Positions 43,553 through 52,755 of a stretch of DNA of 64,000 nt are shown piece by piece. Both the position numbers and the translations under genes were made by a program. The stretch is from Lysobacteraceae bacterium (GTDB taxonomy: Bacteria; Pseudomonadota; Gammaproteobacteria; Xanthomonadales; Xanthomonadaceae). The stretch covers positions 124,001-188,000 of the forward strand of contig QBLY01000002.1 in the NCBI GenBank assembly GCA_003241895.1, written 5' to 3'. Numbering within the stretch: the stretch's first letter is position 1; the number at the start of each line of letters is the position of its first letter. A model generated the notes under the pieces. The model saw only the letters and a list, made by a program, of their open reading frames with translations. It was not told the DNA's origin and ran no database searches.

Positions 43553-44797
43553 TCAGGCCACTTGCCGCGCACGGGCGCGGGCGGCGTGCTTGGCCAACGC
43601 GCGGTCGATGCGGACGAACACTTCGCGTATCACGGCGGCATCGGGCAGCAGCGTGATGCGGAAGTGCCGCGAGCCGGGCACGTTGAAGCCGCTGCCGGGC
43701 ACCACCAGTACGTCTTCGTCCTCCAGCAGTTCCAGCGCGAAGGCCTGGTCGTCGAAATCCACCGCGGCGTCGCCGATGACTTCCGGGAACGCGTACAGCG
43801 CGCCCGCGGGTGCCACCAGCGACAGGTGTTCGCTGGCCTGGCAGCATTCCATCGCCGCGCGCCGCGATTCGTGCAGGCGGCCGCCCACGCCGGTCAATTC
43901 CAAAATGGTTTCCGGGCCGGTCAGCGCCGCGGGCACGGCGAACTGCGCCGGCACGTTCGCGCACAGGCGCAGCGCGCTGAGCAGGTCCATCGCATGGTGG
44001 TAGTCGCCGATCTTCAGCGGGTCGCCCGACAGCACCGCCCAGCCCACGCGCCAGCCGCAGGCGCGCCACACTTTCGACAGACCGCCGAAGCTCAGGCAGG
44101 GCACGTCGCCGGCCAGCGGCGCCAGCGGTGTGAATTCGGCCTGGTCGTAGAGGATGCCGTCGTAGATCTCGTCGGCCATCAGCAGCAGCCTGTGCCGCGC
44201 CGCGATGTCCACCAGCCGCTGCAGGATCTCGCGCGGATAGTTCGCACCGGTGGGGTTGTTCGGGTTGATCACCACCAGGGCGCGGGTGCGCGGGGTGATG
44301 AGCTTCTCGATCTCGTCCGGGTCGGGCAGGAAACCATTCTCCGGGCGGCAGGCGTAGTACACCGGCCGGCCCTGGTTGAGGATGGTGGCCGCGCTCCACA
44401 GCGGGTAGTCGGGGCTGGGCAGCAGCACTTCCTCGCCCGGGTTGAGCAGGGCGCGCAGGGAAATGTCGATCAGCTCGCTGACGCCGTTGCCGATGAACAC
44501 GCGGTCGGCGTGGGCATGGGGCGTGCCGCGCCGGCGGTGGAACAGCGCCAGCGCCTCGCGCGCCAGCGGCAGGCCCTGCTGGTGCGTATACGGGTCGCTG
44601 TCGGCCACGTTGCCGGCCAGCGCGTCCTGCAGGTGCGCCGGGGTGCGGAAACCGAACGCGCCGGGGTTGCCGATGTTCAGGCGGATCAGCTGCCGGCCCT
44701 GGCCCTCGAGTTCGCGGGCGCGGCGGGACAGTTCACCGCGGATGTCGTAACGGACCTCGCGAAGGCTCAGGCGGGTCGGCAGGGGCGAATGGGGCAT
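43553..44797 (-). CDS. Class I/II aminotransferase (AlaA/AlaT type)
   Basis: 414 aa PLP enzyme, probably glutamate-pyruvate (alanine) transaminase. Marks: RLNIGNPGAFGFRTP, YTHQQGLPLAREA, NGVSELIDISLRALL, NPNNPTGANY, ADEIYDGILYD, and the PLP lysine in SFGGLSKVWRACGWRVGW. C-terminal Arg in HFRITLLPD binds the substrate carboxylate. The N-terminal REVRYDIRGELSRRARELE is typical of the AlaA/AlaT group (E. coli AlaA is about 405 aa). ATG 44797 is the first start. It is followed by the SGNH hydrolase gene with at most a 13-bp gap. Confidence 0.9.
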   Translation of the reverse strand: MPHSPLPTRLSLREVRYDIRGELSRRARELEGQGRQLIRLNIGNPGAFGFRTPAHLQDALAGNVADSDPYTHQQGLPLAREALALFHRRRGTPHAHADRVFIGNGVSELIDISLRALLNPGEEVLLPSPDYPLWSAATILNQGRPVYYACRPENGFLPDPDEIEKLITPRTRALVVINPNNPTGANYPREILQRLVDIAARHRLLLMADEIYDGILYDQAEFTPLAPLAGDVPCLSFGGLSKVWRACGWRVGWAVLSGDPLKIGDYHHAMDLLSALRLCANVPAQFAVPAALTGPETILELTGVGGRLHESRRAAMECCQASEHLSLVAPAGALYAFPEVIGDAAVDFDDQAFALELLEDEDVLVVPGSGFNVPGSRHFRITLLPDAAVIREVFVRIDRALAKHAARARARQVA

Positions 44798-44878
44798 GGT
44801 GACAGCGGACTCGGAGCAGGGATCGTGCGCCGAGATTAACGGAATCTTGACGCGCTTTCAGCCCAATCCTGCCGCCTG

Positions 44879-45259
44879 TCAGGCCTTGCTGCCCCGCAGG
44901 GCGACGATCGCCGCCAGCGTGAAGCCGATCTCCCAGACCAGGGCGCCGATGAAGAAGCCGGTGAACTCCCCGGTCAGGCCGATGCCCAGCAGTCGCGCCG
45001 CGCCGATGCCGCCGTTGATGAGGGCCACCGACCACAGGCCCGGCAGGCGCCAAGCCGGCTTGGCGGCACAGGCGAGCAGGAACGCGCCCAGGCCCAGCTC
45101 CAGCCCGCCGTAAAATGACCGCAGTTCAATCATGCCGGCGGTGGTTCCCGAGATACCAACCGCTCCCAGCACGGCCTCTGGAGCCGCCACGATGGCCAGG
45201 CCGAAGCCCAGGAAACCCAGGCCGGCCAGGGAGAGCACTACGATTCGGAATCGTTCCAT
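44879..45259 (-). CDS. DUF4345-like four-helix membrane protein
   Basis: 126 aa with four predicted membrane helices. The pattern (APEAVLGAVGISGTTAGMIELRSFYGGLELGLGAFLL ... ALINGGIGAARLLGIGLTGEF) agrees with DUF4345 proteins, which have no assigned function. ATG 45259 is used; the frame runs further upstream but crosses the rsgA promoter region. Divergent from rsgA by 61 bp. Confidence 0.78.
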   Translation of the reverse strand: MERFRIVVLSLAGLGFLGFGLAIVAAPEAVLGAVGISGTTAGMIELRSFYGGLELGLGAFLLACAAKPAWRLPGLWSVALINGGIGAARLLGIGLTGEFTGFFIGALVWEIGFTLAAIVALRGSKA

Positions 45260-45320
45260 AAAGATATCCTCGTTGCCGGGCGGTGAGTGGAGCGTGCAGG
45301 CAGGGGTATCATCCCGGGTA

Positions 45321-46397
45321 ATGCAGCCTACCCCAGAAGCCCTAGACCGCCTGCGCGCCATTGGCTGGCCCGACGACGACACCAGCCGCGCCGCGCTCGC
45401 CGCCGCCCAGGGCAGCCGCCTGGCCCGGGTGGTCGGCCAGCACCGCAGCGCCTACGACGTGGCCACCCAGGCCGACGAAATCATCAAGGTGCAGCCGCCG
45501 CTGCCCTGGACCCGCCCGCGCTGCCCGCCCGAGAACCGCGCCGCGGTGGGCGACTGGGTGACGCTGGATGAAGCGGGCAAGAACATCCTGGCGTTCCTGC
45601 CGCGACGGTCCATCCTCAAGCGCGGCGCCGCCGGCGAACATCACCGCCAGCAGTTGATCGCTGCGAACGTCGACCACGTGCTGGTGGTGGTCGGGCTGGA
45701 CCAGGACTTCAACCCGCGCCGCATCGAACGCTACCTGGTGGTGATCCGCGCCAGCGGCGCCGACCCGGTGCTGGTGCTGACCAAGGCCGACGAGTGCGAG
45801 ATCGTCGAGGACTGCATCGACCTGCTGATCGAAGTGGAAGAGTCGGGCGTGCCCATCCACGCCGTGAACGCCAGGGACGCGGCCAGCACCGCGGTGCTGC
45901 ATCCCTACCTGGCCGCGGGCCACACGGTGGTGCTGGTGGGCAGTTCCGGCGCCGGCAAGTCCACGCTCACCAACACGCTGCTGGGCCGCGAAAAGATGAA
46001 AACCAACACCGTGCGCGGCAACGACTCGCGCGGCCGGCACACCACCACCTCGCGCGTGCTGACGCCGCTGCCGCAGGGCGGCTGCCTGATCGACACGCCC
46101 GGCATGCGCGAAGTGAAGTTCAGCGGCGACGAGGACATCGTTGACGCGTTCGAGGACATCGAGGCGCTGGCGAGCGGCTGCCGGTTCCGCGACTGCGTGC
46201 ACGGCAACGAGCCCGGATGCGCCGTGCGCGCCGCCATCGAGGACGACACGCTGGACGAGGCGCGCTTCCTGCACTTCCTCAAGCTGCGCGGCGAAGTGGA
46301 GGCGGCGGTGGTCACCCAGGCCGCGCGCCGCGCCGAGGAAGCGCTGGCCAAGACGGCCGCGCACAAGCGCAACAAGGACAAGCTCGGGCGCCGCTGA
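45321..46397 (+). CDS. rsgA: Ribosome small-subunit maturation GTPase RsgA
   Basis: 358 aa. Circularly permuted GTPase that checks late 30S assembly. N-terminal OB-fold (about 45-110), then the permuted G domain: G4 LTKAD comes first, then G1 GSSGAGKSTL (from residue 207), G2 GRHTTT and G3 DTPGMRE. The C-terminal zinc knuckle is CRFRDCVHGNEPGC. The length is typical. ATG 45321 lacks a strong RBS but starts the family N-terminus. Its TGA overlaps the ATG of the next gene by one base. Confidence 0.95.
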   Translation: MQPTPEALDRLRAIGWPDDDTSRAALAAAQGSRLARVVGQHRSAYDVATQADEIIKVQPPLPWTRPRCPPENRAAVGDWVTLDEAGKNILAFLPRRSILKRGAAGEHHRQQLIAANVDHVLVVVGLDQDFNPRRIERYLVVIRASGADPVLVLTKADECEIVEDCIDLLIEVEESGVPIHAVNARDAASTAVLHPYLAAGHTVVLVGSSGAGKSTLTNTLLGREKMKTNTVRGNDSRGRHTTTSRVLTPLPQGGCLIDTPGMREVKFSGDEDIVDAFEDIEALASGCRFRDCVHGNEPGCAVRAAIEDDTLDEARFLHFLKLRGEVEAAVVTQAARRAEEALAKTAAHKRNKDKLGRR

Positions 46398-47659
46398 TGA
46401 GCGACGCCGAGCGATCGCTGGCCCACCACGCCGCGCTCGACGCGCGCCTGGTGGCGGCGGTGCGCGGCATCCGGCTGTTGGAGTCGGTGAGCTGGCCGGC
46501 GCAGGCGCAGGATCAATTCCTGGCCGCATGGAAGATCGGCCGCATCCACCTTCCCAAGATCGACTACCCGCGCGGCGACTACCACGCCATCCGGGCCGAG
46601 CTGGAGGCCGTGGACCAGGCCGCCGACCCCGACGACCCGCTGGGCCGCTACCTGCTGTTGACCTCGGAAAGTTGGCGCATCGCCACCCGCCTGCTGGACG
46701 CGGTGGGCACCCATCGCGTCACCGCCTATTCGGCGCGCCTGTTCGGCCGTCCCACCGAAACGCTGCCCGGTGACGGCCCCACGCACCTGGACGCCGCGCA
46801 GCACTTCATCGGCCTGGCCAACGAGATGGACCAGGAGCTGCGCGAAGTCGAGCCCGACTACGTGCTGCCCGCCGAAACCGTGCAGCTGGAGCTGCAAACC
46901 GCCATTGATGCCTTCTTCACCGGGCACAAGGTGCGGGTTGAACTGGACCCGAACCTGATATCGAAGGCCGCGGCCAGCCCGACCCGCATCCGCCTGCGCA
47001 CGAATACCGGATTTTCCGAATACGACCGCAACCAGCTGCTCGTGCACGAGGCGTTCGTGCATTCGCTCACCGGGCTCAACGGCCGCGAGCAGCCGCACTT
47101 CAAGTCGATGGCGCGCGGCTCGCCCCGCACCACGGCCACGCAGGAAGGCCTGGCCACGTTCGCCGAACTGATCTCGGGTTCGATGGACATCGAGCGAATG
47201 AAGCGCATCAGCCTGCGCATCGTCGCCATCGACAAGGCCATCCATGGCGCCGATTTCGTCGACGTGTTCCGCTTCTTCATTGCCTCGGGCCAAAGCCCGG
47301 TGGACAGCTTCACGTCCAGCCAGCGCGTGTTCCGGGGGGTGCCGCTGGGCGGCGGGGCGGCCTTCACCAAGGACACCGTCTACCTGCGCGGCCTGCTGTC
47401 GGTGCACACCTATTTCCGCTGGTGCCTGCGCCATCACAAGCTGGGCCAGGCCAGGCAGCTGTTCGCGGGCAAGCTGGCGCTGGAAGACGTGTTCGCGCTG
47501 GAGGGCGCGTTCGACACCGGCGCCATCGCCGCGCCGCTTTACCTGCCGCCGTGGATGCAGCGGGCGAACGGGCTGGCCGGCATGCTGGCGTTCTCGCTGT
47601 TCGCCAACAAGATCCGGCTCGACCGGGTGGACGCCGACGACCTGGTGCTGGGGCTCTAG
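46397..47659 (+). CDS. DUF1704 (QEGLA-motif) putative metallopeptidase
   Basis: 420 aa. Annotated in databases as 'flavohemoglobin expression-modulating QEGLA motif protein' (DUF1704). It holds HEAFVH (His217, Glu218, His222), an HExxxH metal site, and the name-giving QEGLA with Glu250, 28 residues on, as the likely third ligand. The same arrangement is the zinc site of the eukaryotic DUF1704 proteins MATCAP1/2, which remove C-terminal tyrosine from tubulin. A peptidase activity here is therefore likely by homology, but no bacterial substrate is known to me. It is translationally coupled to rsgA (TGATG) and convergent with the PhnC-PhnE gene (8 bp). Confidence 0.88.
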   Translation: MSDAERSLAHHAALDARLVAAVRGIRLLESVSWPAQAQDQFLAAWKIGRIHLPKIDYPRGDYHAIRAELEAVDQAADPDDPLGRYLLLTSESWRIATRLLDAVGTHRVTAYSARLFGRPTETLPGDGPTHLDAAQHFIGLANEMDQELREVEPDYVLPAETVQLELQTAIDAFFTGHKVRVELDPNLISKAAASPTRIRLRTNTGFSEYDRNQLLVHEAFVHSLTGLNGREQPHFKSMARGSPRTTATQEGLATFAELISGSMDIERMKRISLRIVAIDKAIHGADFVDVFRFFIASGQSPVDSFTSSQRVFRGVPLGGGAAFTKDTVYLRGLLSVHTYFRWCLRHHKLGQARQLFAGKLALEDVFALEGAFDTGAIAAPLYLPPWMQRANGLAGMLAFSLFANKIRLDRVDADDLVLGL

Positions 47660-47667
47660 CGCGCGGC

Positions 47668-49221
47668 TTAGACGAACGCGCGCCGCAGCCGCGAAGCCGC
47701 CATATCGAACGCGATCACGGCGGCCACAAGGATGACCAGGATCACGCCCACCACGTGCCAGTTGCCCCAGTCCACGGCCATCTTGAGTTCGTAGCCGATG
47801 CCGCCGGCGCCGACGATGCCCAGGACCGTGGCGGTGCGGAAGTTGTACTCGAGCATGAACACGCTGGCCGACATCAGCGCCAGTCGGCTGGCGGGCGCAA
47901 CCGCCGCGAAGAACCGCTGCGCACGCGACAGCCCGAGGGCACGCAGCGCCTGCGGCACGCGCTCGTCGACGCTTTCCAGGGCTTCGTAATAGAACTTGGT
48001 GAGATAGCCCAGCGAATAGACGGCCAGCGCCAGCACGCCAGGCAGTGCGCCCAGGCCGAACGCTCCCACCGCCAGCAGCGCCCACAGCAGCGACGGCACG
48101 GCGCGAATGGCGTTGAGCAGCGCGCGGGTGGGCCGCCGCAGCCAGGCCGGCCCGACATTGCGCGCAGCGCACGCCGCCAGCGGCAGCGCCAGCGCGATCG
48201 CAACCAGGGTGCCCAGCCACGCCATCAGCAGCGTATCGAGCAGGGCCACGCCCAGTGCGGTGAAATCCAGCGCCATGAACTGTTCGGCGCTGGGCACCAG
48301 CGCCGATGCGAAACGCGCGGCGTTCTGCCCGGCGCCCGCCTGCGGCAGCTGCAGCTCGAGCGCGCTGACGGCAAACGCGCTGATGGCGGCCACGGCGCCA
48401 AGGGCCAGGCCGCCGCCCAGCCAGCGACGCCACGCCGGACGCTGCGCGCCGGCGGTCGCGCGCGCGAAGGCCGCGGCCGGCGAGCCCGGGTCCTCGGAAC
48501 CGGGCCGCGGCAGGGCAGGCGCGGCCGGGACGGTCGGTGGCGCCGGCACGGGCGCTGGTGTGGGCGCCGGCAGGTTCTCGCCCGGGCATTCGACCGGCAG
48601 GCGCACTACGCGGTCGGCGAACTCATCGGCCAGCTGCGCGTCGTGCAGCACGCTGATCAGCGTCAGGCCCTGCTTGCGCCGCAGCTCATCGAGAAGCTGC
48701 ATCAGCGCGCGCGCCGACGCCGGGTCAAGCGACGCGGCGGGTTCGTCGGCGAGCAGGATCGTGGGGTGCGACATCAGCGCGCGGGCGATCGCCACGCGCT
48801 GCTGTTCGCCGCCGCTCAGCTGGTCCACGCGCACCCGCGCCCGGGCCAGCAGGCCGAACTTTTCCAACCAGCCCAGGGCCCGCGCGCGCCGCTGCGCGCC
48901 GTAGCCGGTCAGCGAACGCAGCAGTCCCGCTTCGGCCGCCGCGCCATGCAGGACGTTGGTCAGCGCCGAGCTTGATCCGACCAGTCGGTAATCCTGGTGG
49001 ATGCTGGCGACCCGGCCCTGCACGGCCACCTCGCCCTCCTGCGGCGTGCAGTCGCCGGCCAGCACCCGCATCAGCGTGGTCTTGCCGCTGCCCGACGGGC
49101 CGACGATGGCCACGTGCGATCCGGACGCGAAGTCCAGCGACAGGCGGTCGAGCACGCGAACGCCGTCGCCCACCACCACCGTGACCTGCGTCAGGCGGGC
49201 GATCGGCGCTGGGGCAAGCAT
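47668..49221 (-). CDS. Fused ABC ATPase-permease (PhnC-PhnE type)
   Basis: 517 aa. Residues 1-220 are a PhnC-like ATPase: Walker A GPSGSGKTT, signature LSGGEQQRVAIARAL, Walker B ILLADEPAASLDP and H-loop SVLHD. A Pro/Ala linker (about 222-265) joins a PhnE-like permease: one helix near 272-290, then ALLDTLLMAWLGTLVAIALALPLAACAARNVGP and the coupling loop VPQALRALGLSRAQRF, ending in helices. In most phosphonate/phosphite systems the two are separate genes. The start lies 2 bp after the PhnD-like stop. The substrate is uncertain; phosphonate, phosphite or phosphate is usual for the family, but the operator suggests a link to iron. Confidence 0.9.
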   Translation of the reverse strand: MLAPAPIARLTQVTVVVGDGVRVLDRLSLDFASGSHVAIVGPSGSGKTTLMRVLAGDCTPQEGEVAVQGRVASIHQDYRLVGSSSALTNVLHGAAAEAGLLRSLTGYGAQRRARALGWLEKFGLLARARVRVDQLSGGEQQRVAIARALMSHPTILLADEPAASLDPASARALMQLLDELRRKQGLTLISVLHDAQLADEFADRVVRLPVECPGENLPAPTPAPVPAPPTVPAAPALPRPGSEDPGSPAAAFARATAGAQRPAWRRWLGGGLALGAVAAISAFAVSALELQLPQAGAGQNAARFASALVPSAEQFMALDFTALGVALLDTLLMAWLGTLVAIALALPLAACAARNVGPAWLRRPTRALLNAIRAVPSLLWALLAVGAFGLGALPGVLALAVYSLGYLTKFYYEALESVDERVPQALRALGLSRAQRFFAAVAPASRLALMSASVFMLEYNFRTATVLGIVGAGGIGYELKMAVDWGNWHVVGVILVILVAAVIAFDMAASRLRRAFV

Positions 49222-49223
49222 GT

Positions 49224-50153
49224 TCAGCGGGAAAGCCCTTCGATCGGGATGCCGGTGCCTTCGATGGCGTCCACGGCGGCGGCGACGTGCGCGTCTTCGT
49301 CGACCTCGACGAAGCGCGAGGCGCCATAGACGTCGGCCAGCAGCTGCGGCTGGGTGCGGCTGATCGCCAGCAGCGCCCGGCGGATGCCGTCGCGCGTGGG
49401 CTGGTCCAGGCCTTTGCGCACGGCCACCAGGTGCGTGGGTACGCCCGGGGTGCGGCCCAGTATCCGCAGTCCGGCGCGCTGGTCCGCCGGCAGGTAGATG
49501 TCGGCGCTGGGGCCCTCCATCGTGTAGTCGCTGACGGCGGCGATGTCGGCGCGGCCATCAGCGACTTCGCGCAGGGCCTGGGTGTAGGAGCCGCCGAAGG
49601 ACACCTGTCGGAATGCCTTGCGCGGGTCCTGCTTGCGCGCCAGCAGGCCCATTTCGATCAGCCGCCGGTACGCGAAGACGTAGCCGCTGGTGCTGGTGGG
49701 GCTGGTGAACACCATATGCAGGCCCGAGGCCTGGGACTTGAGGTCGGACAACTGGCGCAGCGGGCTGTCGGCGCGCACGACAAAAATCGAGTCGTAGTCG
49801 GTGCGTGCAATGCCGCGCGTGTCCACGCGCTGTTCGGCCAGCAGCAGTTCGGCGCCGCCGTCGCGTCGCGCCAGCAGGAACGGCAGCGAGCTGAGGTAGG
49901 CGGCGTCGGCCTGGCCGCTGGCCAACGCCTGCACCGACGCCGAATAGTCCAAAGGCACGATCACCCGGACCGGGCGGTCCAACTGCTGCTCCAGGGCGGC
50001 GCTGAGCTGCTGGGCCGCTTCGCGCAGGGCGGCGGGCTCTTTCTGTTTCTGGAACACGAACACCAGCTCGTCGCGCGCCTGGGCGGCGGGCATGGCGAGG
50101 GCGAGGGCGAACATCCAGGCAACAAGGGTGGCGAGCACGCGCGCAGCAGACAT
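49224..50153 (-). CDS. PhnD-like ABC substrate-binding protein
   Basis: 309 aa. Signal peptide (LATLVAWMFALALAMPAAQA), then the PhnD fold: FVFQKQKEPAALREAAQQL, VIVPLDYSASVQALASGQADAAYLSSLPFLLA, SIFVVRADSPLRQLSDL and VFTSPTSTSGYVFAYRRL. The STSTSGY loop is where PhnD proteins hold the oxyanion. It forms an operon with the fused ATPase-permease, so the transporter is complete in two genes. AGGTGG lies upstream of ATG 50153. A Fur-like palindrome is 52-68 bp upstream. Confidence 0.9.
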   Translation of the reverse strand: MSAARVLATLVAWMFALALAMPAAQARDELVFVFQKQKEPAALREAAQQLSAALEQQLDRPVRVIVPLDYSASVQALASGQADAAYLSSLPFLLARRDGGAELLLAEQRVDTRGIARTDYDSIFVVRADSPLRQLSDLKSQASGLHMVFTSPTSTSGYVFAYRRLIEMGLLARKQDPRKAFRQVSFGGSYTQALREVADGRADIAAVSDYTMEGPSADIYLPADQRAGLRILGRTPGVPTHLVAVRKGLDQPTRDGIRRALLAISRTQPQLLADVYGASRFVEVDEDAHVAAAVDAIEGTGIPIEGLSR

Positions 50154-50204
50154 CCGGATCCACCTTGGTTTGGCTTTGTCAATGGGAATGCGAATCTATA
50201 TCAT

Positions 50205-50221
50205 TTGAGAATCAATCTCAA
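50205..50221 (-). promoter_or_regulatory. Fur-like palindrome of the PhnD operon
   Basis: TTGAGAATCAATCTCAA: perfect 6-bp arms TTGAGA / TCTCAA around ATCAA, inside an AT-rich island (TATATCATTTGAGAATC) unlike the surrounding GC-rich DNA. GAGAAT-N-ATTCTC-type cores are typical of Fur sites in this group. It is 52 bp from the phnD-like start and 137 bp from maeB. Confidence 0.6.
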
Positions 50222-50358
50222 TTGGTGCGCCGCGGCGGTGGACCGTGGGGCCCCGCCAGGCGCCATACGGGCCCGTCCGCATCGGTCGCATCTGGCCGCT
50301 ACAATCGAACTCCCTTCCAAGGCGGCGCCCCGCGCCCAGCCCGAGACTGCCCCGACCC

Positions 50359-52653
50359 ATGTCCGAACACGACGATTTCAAGCAAGCCGCCCTCGACTAC
50401 CACCGTCTGGCGCCCGCCGGAAAAATCCGGGTCACGCCCACCAAGGCGATGGTCACCCAGCGCGACCTGGCGCTGGCGTATTCGCCCGGCGTGGCCGCGG
50501 CCTGCGAGGCCATCGTGGCCGACCCCAGCCAGGTCAGCTCGCTGACGGCGCGCGGCAACCTGGTGGGCGTCATCACCAATGGCACCGCCGTGCTGGGCCT
50601 GGGCAACATCGGGCCACTCGCGGGCAAGCCGGTGATGGAGGGCAAGGGCGTGCTGTTCCAGAAGTTCGCCGGCATCGACGTGTTCGACCTGGAGATCAAC
50701 GAGAACGACCCCGACAAGCTGGTGGACATCATCGCCAGCCTCGAGCCCACGTTCGGCGGCATCAACCTCGAGGACATCAAGGCGCCCGAGTGCTTCGTGG
50801 TGGAAAAGAAGCTGCGCGAGCGACTGAAGATCCCCGTGTTCCACGACGACCAACACGGCACCGCGATCATCGTCGGTGCAGCGGTACTGAACGCGCTGCA
50901 CGTGGTGGGCAAGGACATCGCCGACGTGAAGCTGGCGGTGAGCGGCGCCGGCGCGGCCGGCATCGCCTGCCTGGACATGCTGGTGGCGCTGGGCATGAAG
51001 CCCGGAAACATCCTGGTCAGCGACCGCGACGGCGTGCTGCACGCCGGCCGCGCCGACCTGGAACCTGGCGGCTTCAACGCCGGCATCGTGCGCTATGCGC
51101 GCGACACCACGGCGCGCTGCCTGGCCGAGATCGTGTGCGGAGCCGACGTGTTCGTGGGCGTGTCGGCGGGCGGCATCCTCAAGCCCGAGATGCTGGCCAC
51201 CATGGCCGCGCGGCCGATCATCTTCGCGCTGGCCAACCCCACGCCCGAGATCGACCCGGCGCTGGCCAAGCTGGCGCGCCCGGACGCCATCATCGCCACC
51301 GGCCGCAGCGACTATCCCAACCAGGTGAACAACGCGCTGTGCTTCCCCTACATTTTCCGCGGCGCGCTGGACGTGGGCGCCACCAGCATCAATGAACCGA
51401 TGAAGCTGGCCTGCGTGCGCGCGATCGCCGATTTGGCGCGCCGGGAAGCCACCGACCTGGGTGCGGCCTATGCCGGCGAAACGCCTTCGTTCGGTCCCGA
51501 ATACCTGATCCCGCGCCCGTTCGACCCGCGCCTGCTGGTGTCACTCGCACCTGCCGTGGCGCAGGCGGCGATGGATTCGGGCGTCGCCACCCGACCCATC
51601 GAGGACATGCCCGCCTACCGCGACCGCCTCAGCAGCTGGGTGTTCCGCACCGGCCTGCTGATGAAGCCGGTGTTCGACCGCGCCCGCGCCGACCGCAAGC
51701 GCGTGGTGTACGCCGAGGGCGAGGAAGAAACCGTGCTGCGCGCCGTGCAGACCGTGGTGGACGAAGGTCTGGCGCGGCCGATCCTGGTCGGCCGGCCGGC
51801 CATCATCGAGCGCCGCATTGCGCGGCTGGGGCTGCGGCTGCGCATCGGCGTGGACGTGGACGTGACCAACATCGACGACGACCCGCGCTTCAACGATTAC
51901 TGGCAGCTCTACCACGAGATCATGCAGCGCAAGGGCATCACGCCGTCCGCGGCCAAGGCGCTGGTGCGCTCGCGCGACGTGGTGATTGCGTCGCTGATGG
52001 TGCGCCGTGGCGAGGCCGACGCGCTGCTGTGCGGGGTGGTGGGCCGCTACGTGCGCAAGCTGCGTTACGTGCGCGAGATACTGGGCGTGGAAAGCGAAAC
52101 CCGCGGCCTGTCCGCGCTCAGCGCGGTGCTCAACGACCGGGGCGTGCTGTTCTTCACCGACACGCACGTGAATGTGGACCCGACCGCGGCCGAGATTGCC
52201 GAATCGGTGATCCAGGCGGCGTTCCGCCTCAAGCTGTTCGGCATCGTGCCCAAGGCGGCGCTGGTGAGCCATTCCAACTTCGGCTCCAGCGAATCGCACA
52301 GCTCGCAGAAGATGCGCGACGCGCTGCAGATCCTGCGCCAGCGCGCGCCCAAGCTCGAGGTCGAAGGCGAAATGCACGCCGACATCGCCCTCAACGCCGA
52401 GGCCCGCGAGCGCATCTTCCCGAACTCGCGCCTCACCGACCGCGCCAACCTGCTGGTGTTCGCCAACCTCGACGCCGCCAACGCCGGCTACAACCTGGTG
52501 CGCAGCGTCACCGACGGCGTCGGCATCGGCCCGATCCTGATGGGCCTGGCCAGCACCGCTCACGTCCTCACCCCGTCGGCCACCGTCCGCCGAATCGTCA
52601 ACATGACCGCCATAGCCGCCGTAGACGCCCAGATCCGCTCCGCCCGCACGTAA
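50359..52653 (+). CDS. maeB: NADP-type malic enzyme with phosphotransacetylase domain
   Basis: 764 aa. Oxidative decarboxylation of malate to pyruvate, giving NADPH. N-terminal malic domain (about 1-430): [50 protein letters not shown], nucleotide site [10 protein letters not shown] and [12 protein letters not shown]. The C-terminal third is a phosphotransacetylase-like domain ([14 protein letters not shown] ... VSHSNFGSS ... [15 protein letters not shown]), which in MaeB regulates but does not catalyse. The length is standard for MaeB (about 760). ATG 50359 begins the homologous region. A GGGTCAG hairpin with T-tract follows the stop. Confidence 0.96.
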   Translation: MSEHDDFKQAALDYHRLAPAGKIRVTPTKAMVTQRDLALAYSPGVAAACEAIVADPSQVSSLTARGNLVGVITNGTAVLGLGNIGPLAGKPVMEGKGVLFQKFAGIDVFDLEINENDPDKLVDIIASLEPTFGGINLEDIKAPECFVVEKKLRERLKIPVFHDDQHGTAIIVGAAVLNALHVVGKDIADVKLAVSGAGAAGIACLDMLVALGMKPGNILVSDRDGVLHAGRADLEPGGFNAGIVRYARDTTARCLAEIVCGADVFVGVSAGGILKPEMLATMAARPIIFALANPTPEIDPALAKLARPDAIIATGRSDYPNQVNNALCFPYIFRGALDVGATSINEPMKLACVRAIADLARREATDLGAAYAGETPSFGPEYLIPRPFDPRLLVSLAPAVAQAAMDSGVATRPIEDMPAYRDRLSSWVFRTGLLMKPVFDRARADRKRVVYAEGEEETVLRAVQTVVDEGLARPILVGRPAIIERRIARLGLRLRIGVDVDVTNIDDDPRFNDYWQLYHEIMQRKGITPSAAKALVRSRDVVIASLMVRRGEADALLCGVVGRYVRKLRYVREILGVESETRGLSALSAVLNDRGVLFFTDTHVNVDPTAAEIAESVIQAAFRLKLFGIVPKAALVSHSNFGSSESHSSQKMRDALQILRQRAPKLEVEGEMHADIALNAEARERIFPNSRLTDRANLLVFANLDAANAGYNLVRSVTDGVGIGPILMGLASTAHVLTPSATVRRIVNMTAIAAVDAQIRSART

Positions 52654-52660
52654 ACCCAAG

Positions 52661-52701
52661 AACGGGGTCAGGTTCACTTGATAAGTGAACCTGACCCCGT
52701 T
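52661..52701. repeat. Perfect GGGTCAG hairpin after maeB, probable terminator
   Basis: Two exact 19-nt arms (AACGGGGTCAGGTTCACTT and its complement) around GAT, followed by five T on the plus strand, 7 bp after maeB. It shares GGGTCAG with the palindrome at 14256-14316 and, like it, lies between convergent genes. Confidence 0.9.
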
Positions 52702-52755
52702 TTTGCGCTTCCACGTACCTGCTGCGCCAGTGACGCAGTGATTGGCGACGAGCGT

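Noticed and set aside
46397-47659. Accepting a role in flavohemoglobin expression for the DUF1704 protein
   Set aside because: This is only a database label. No hmp gene lies nearby, and the metal-site motif points to a peptidase.
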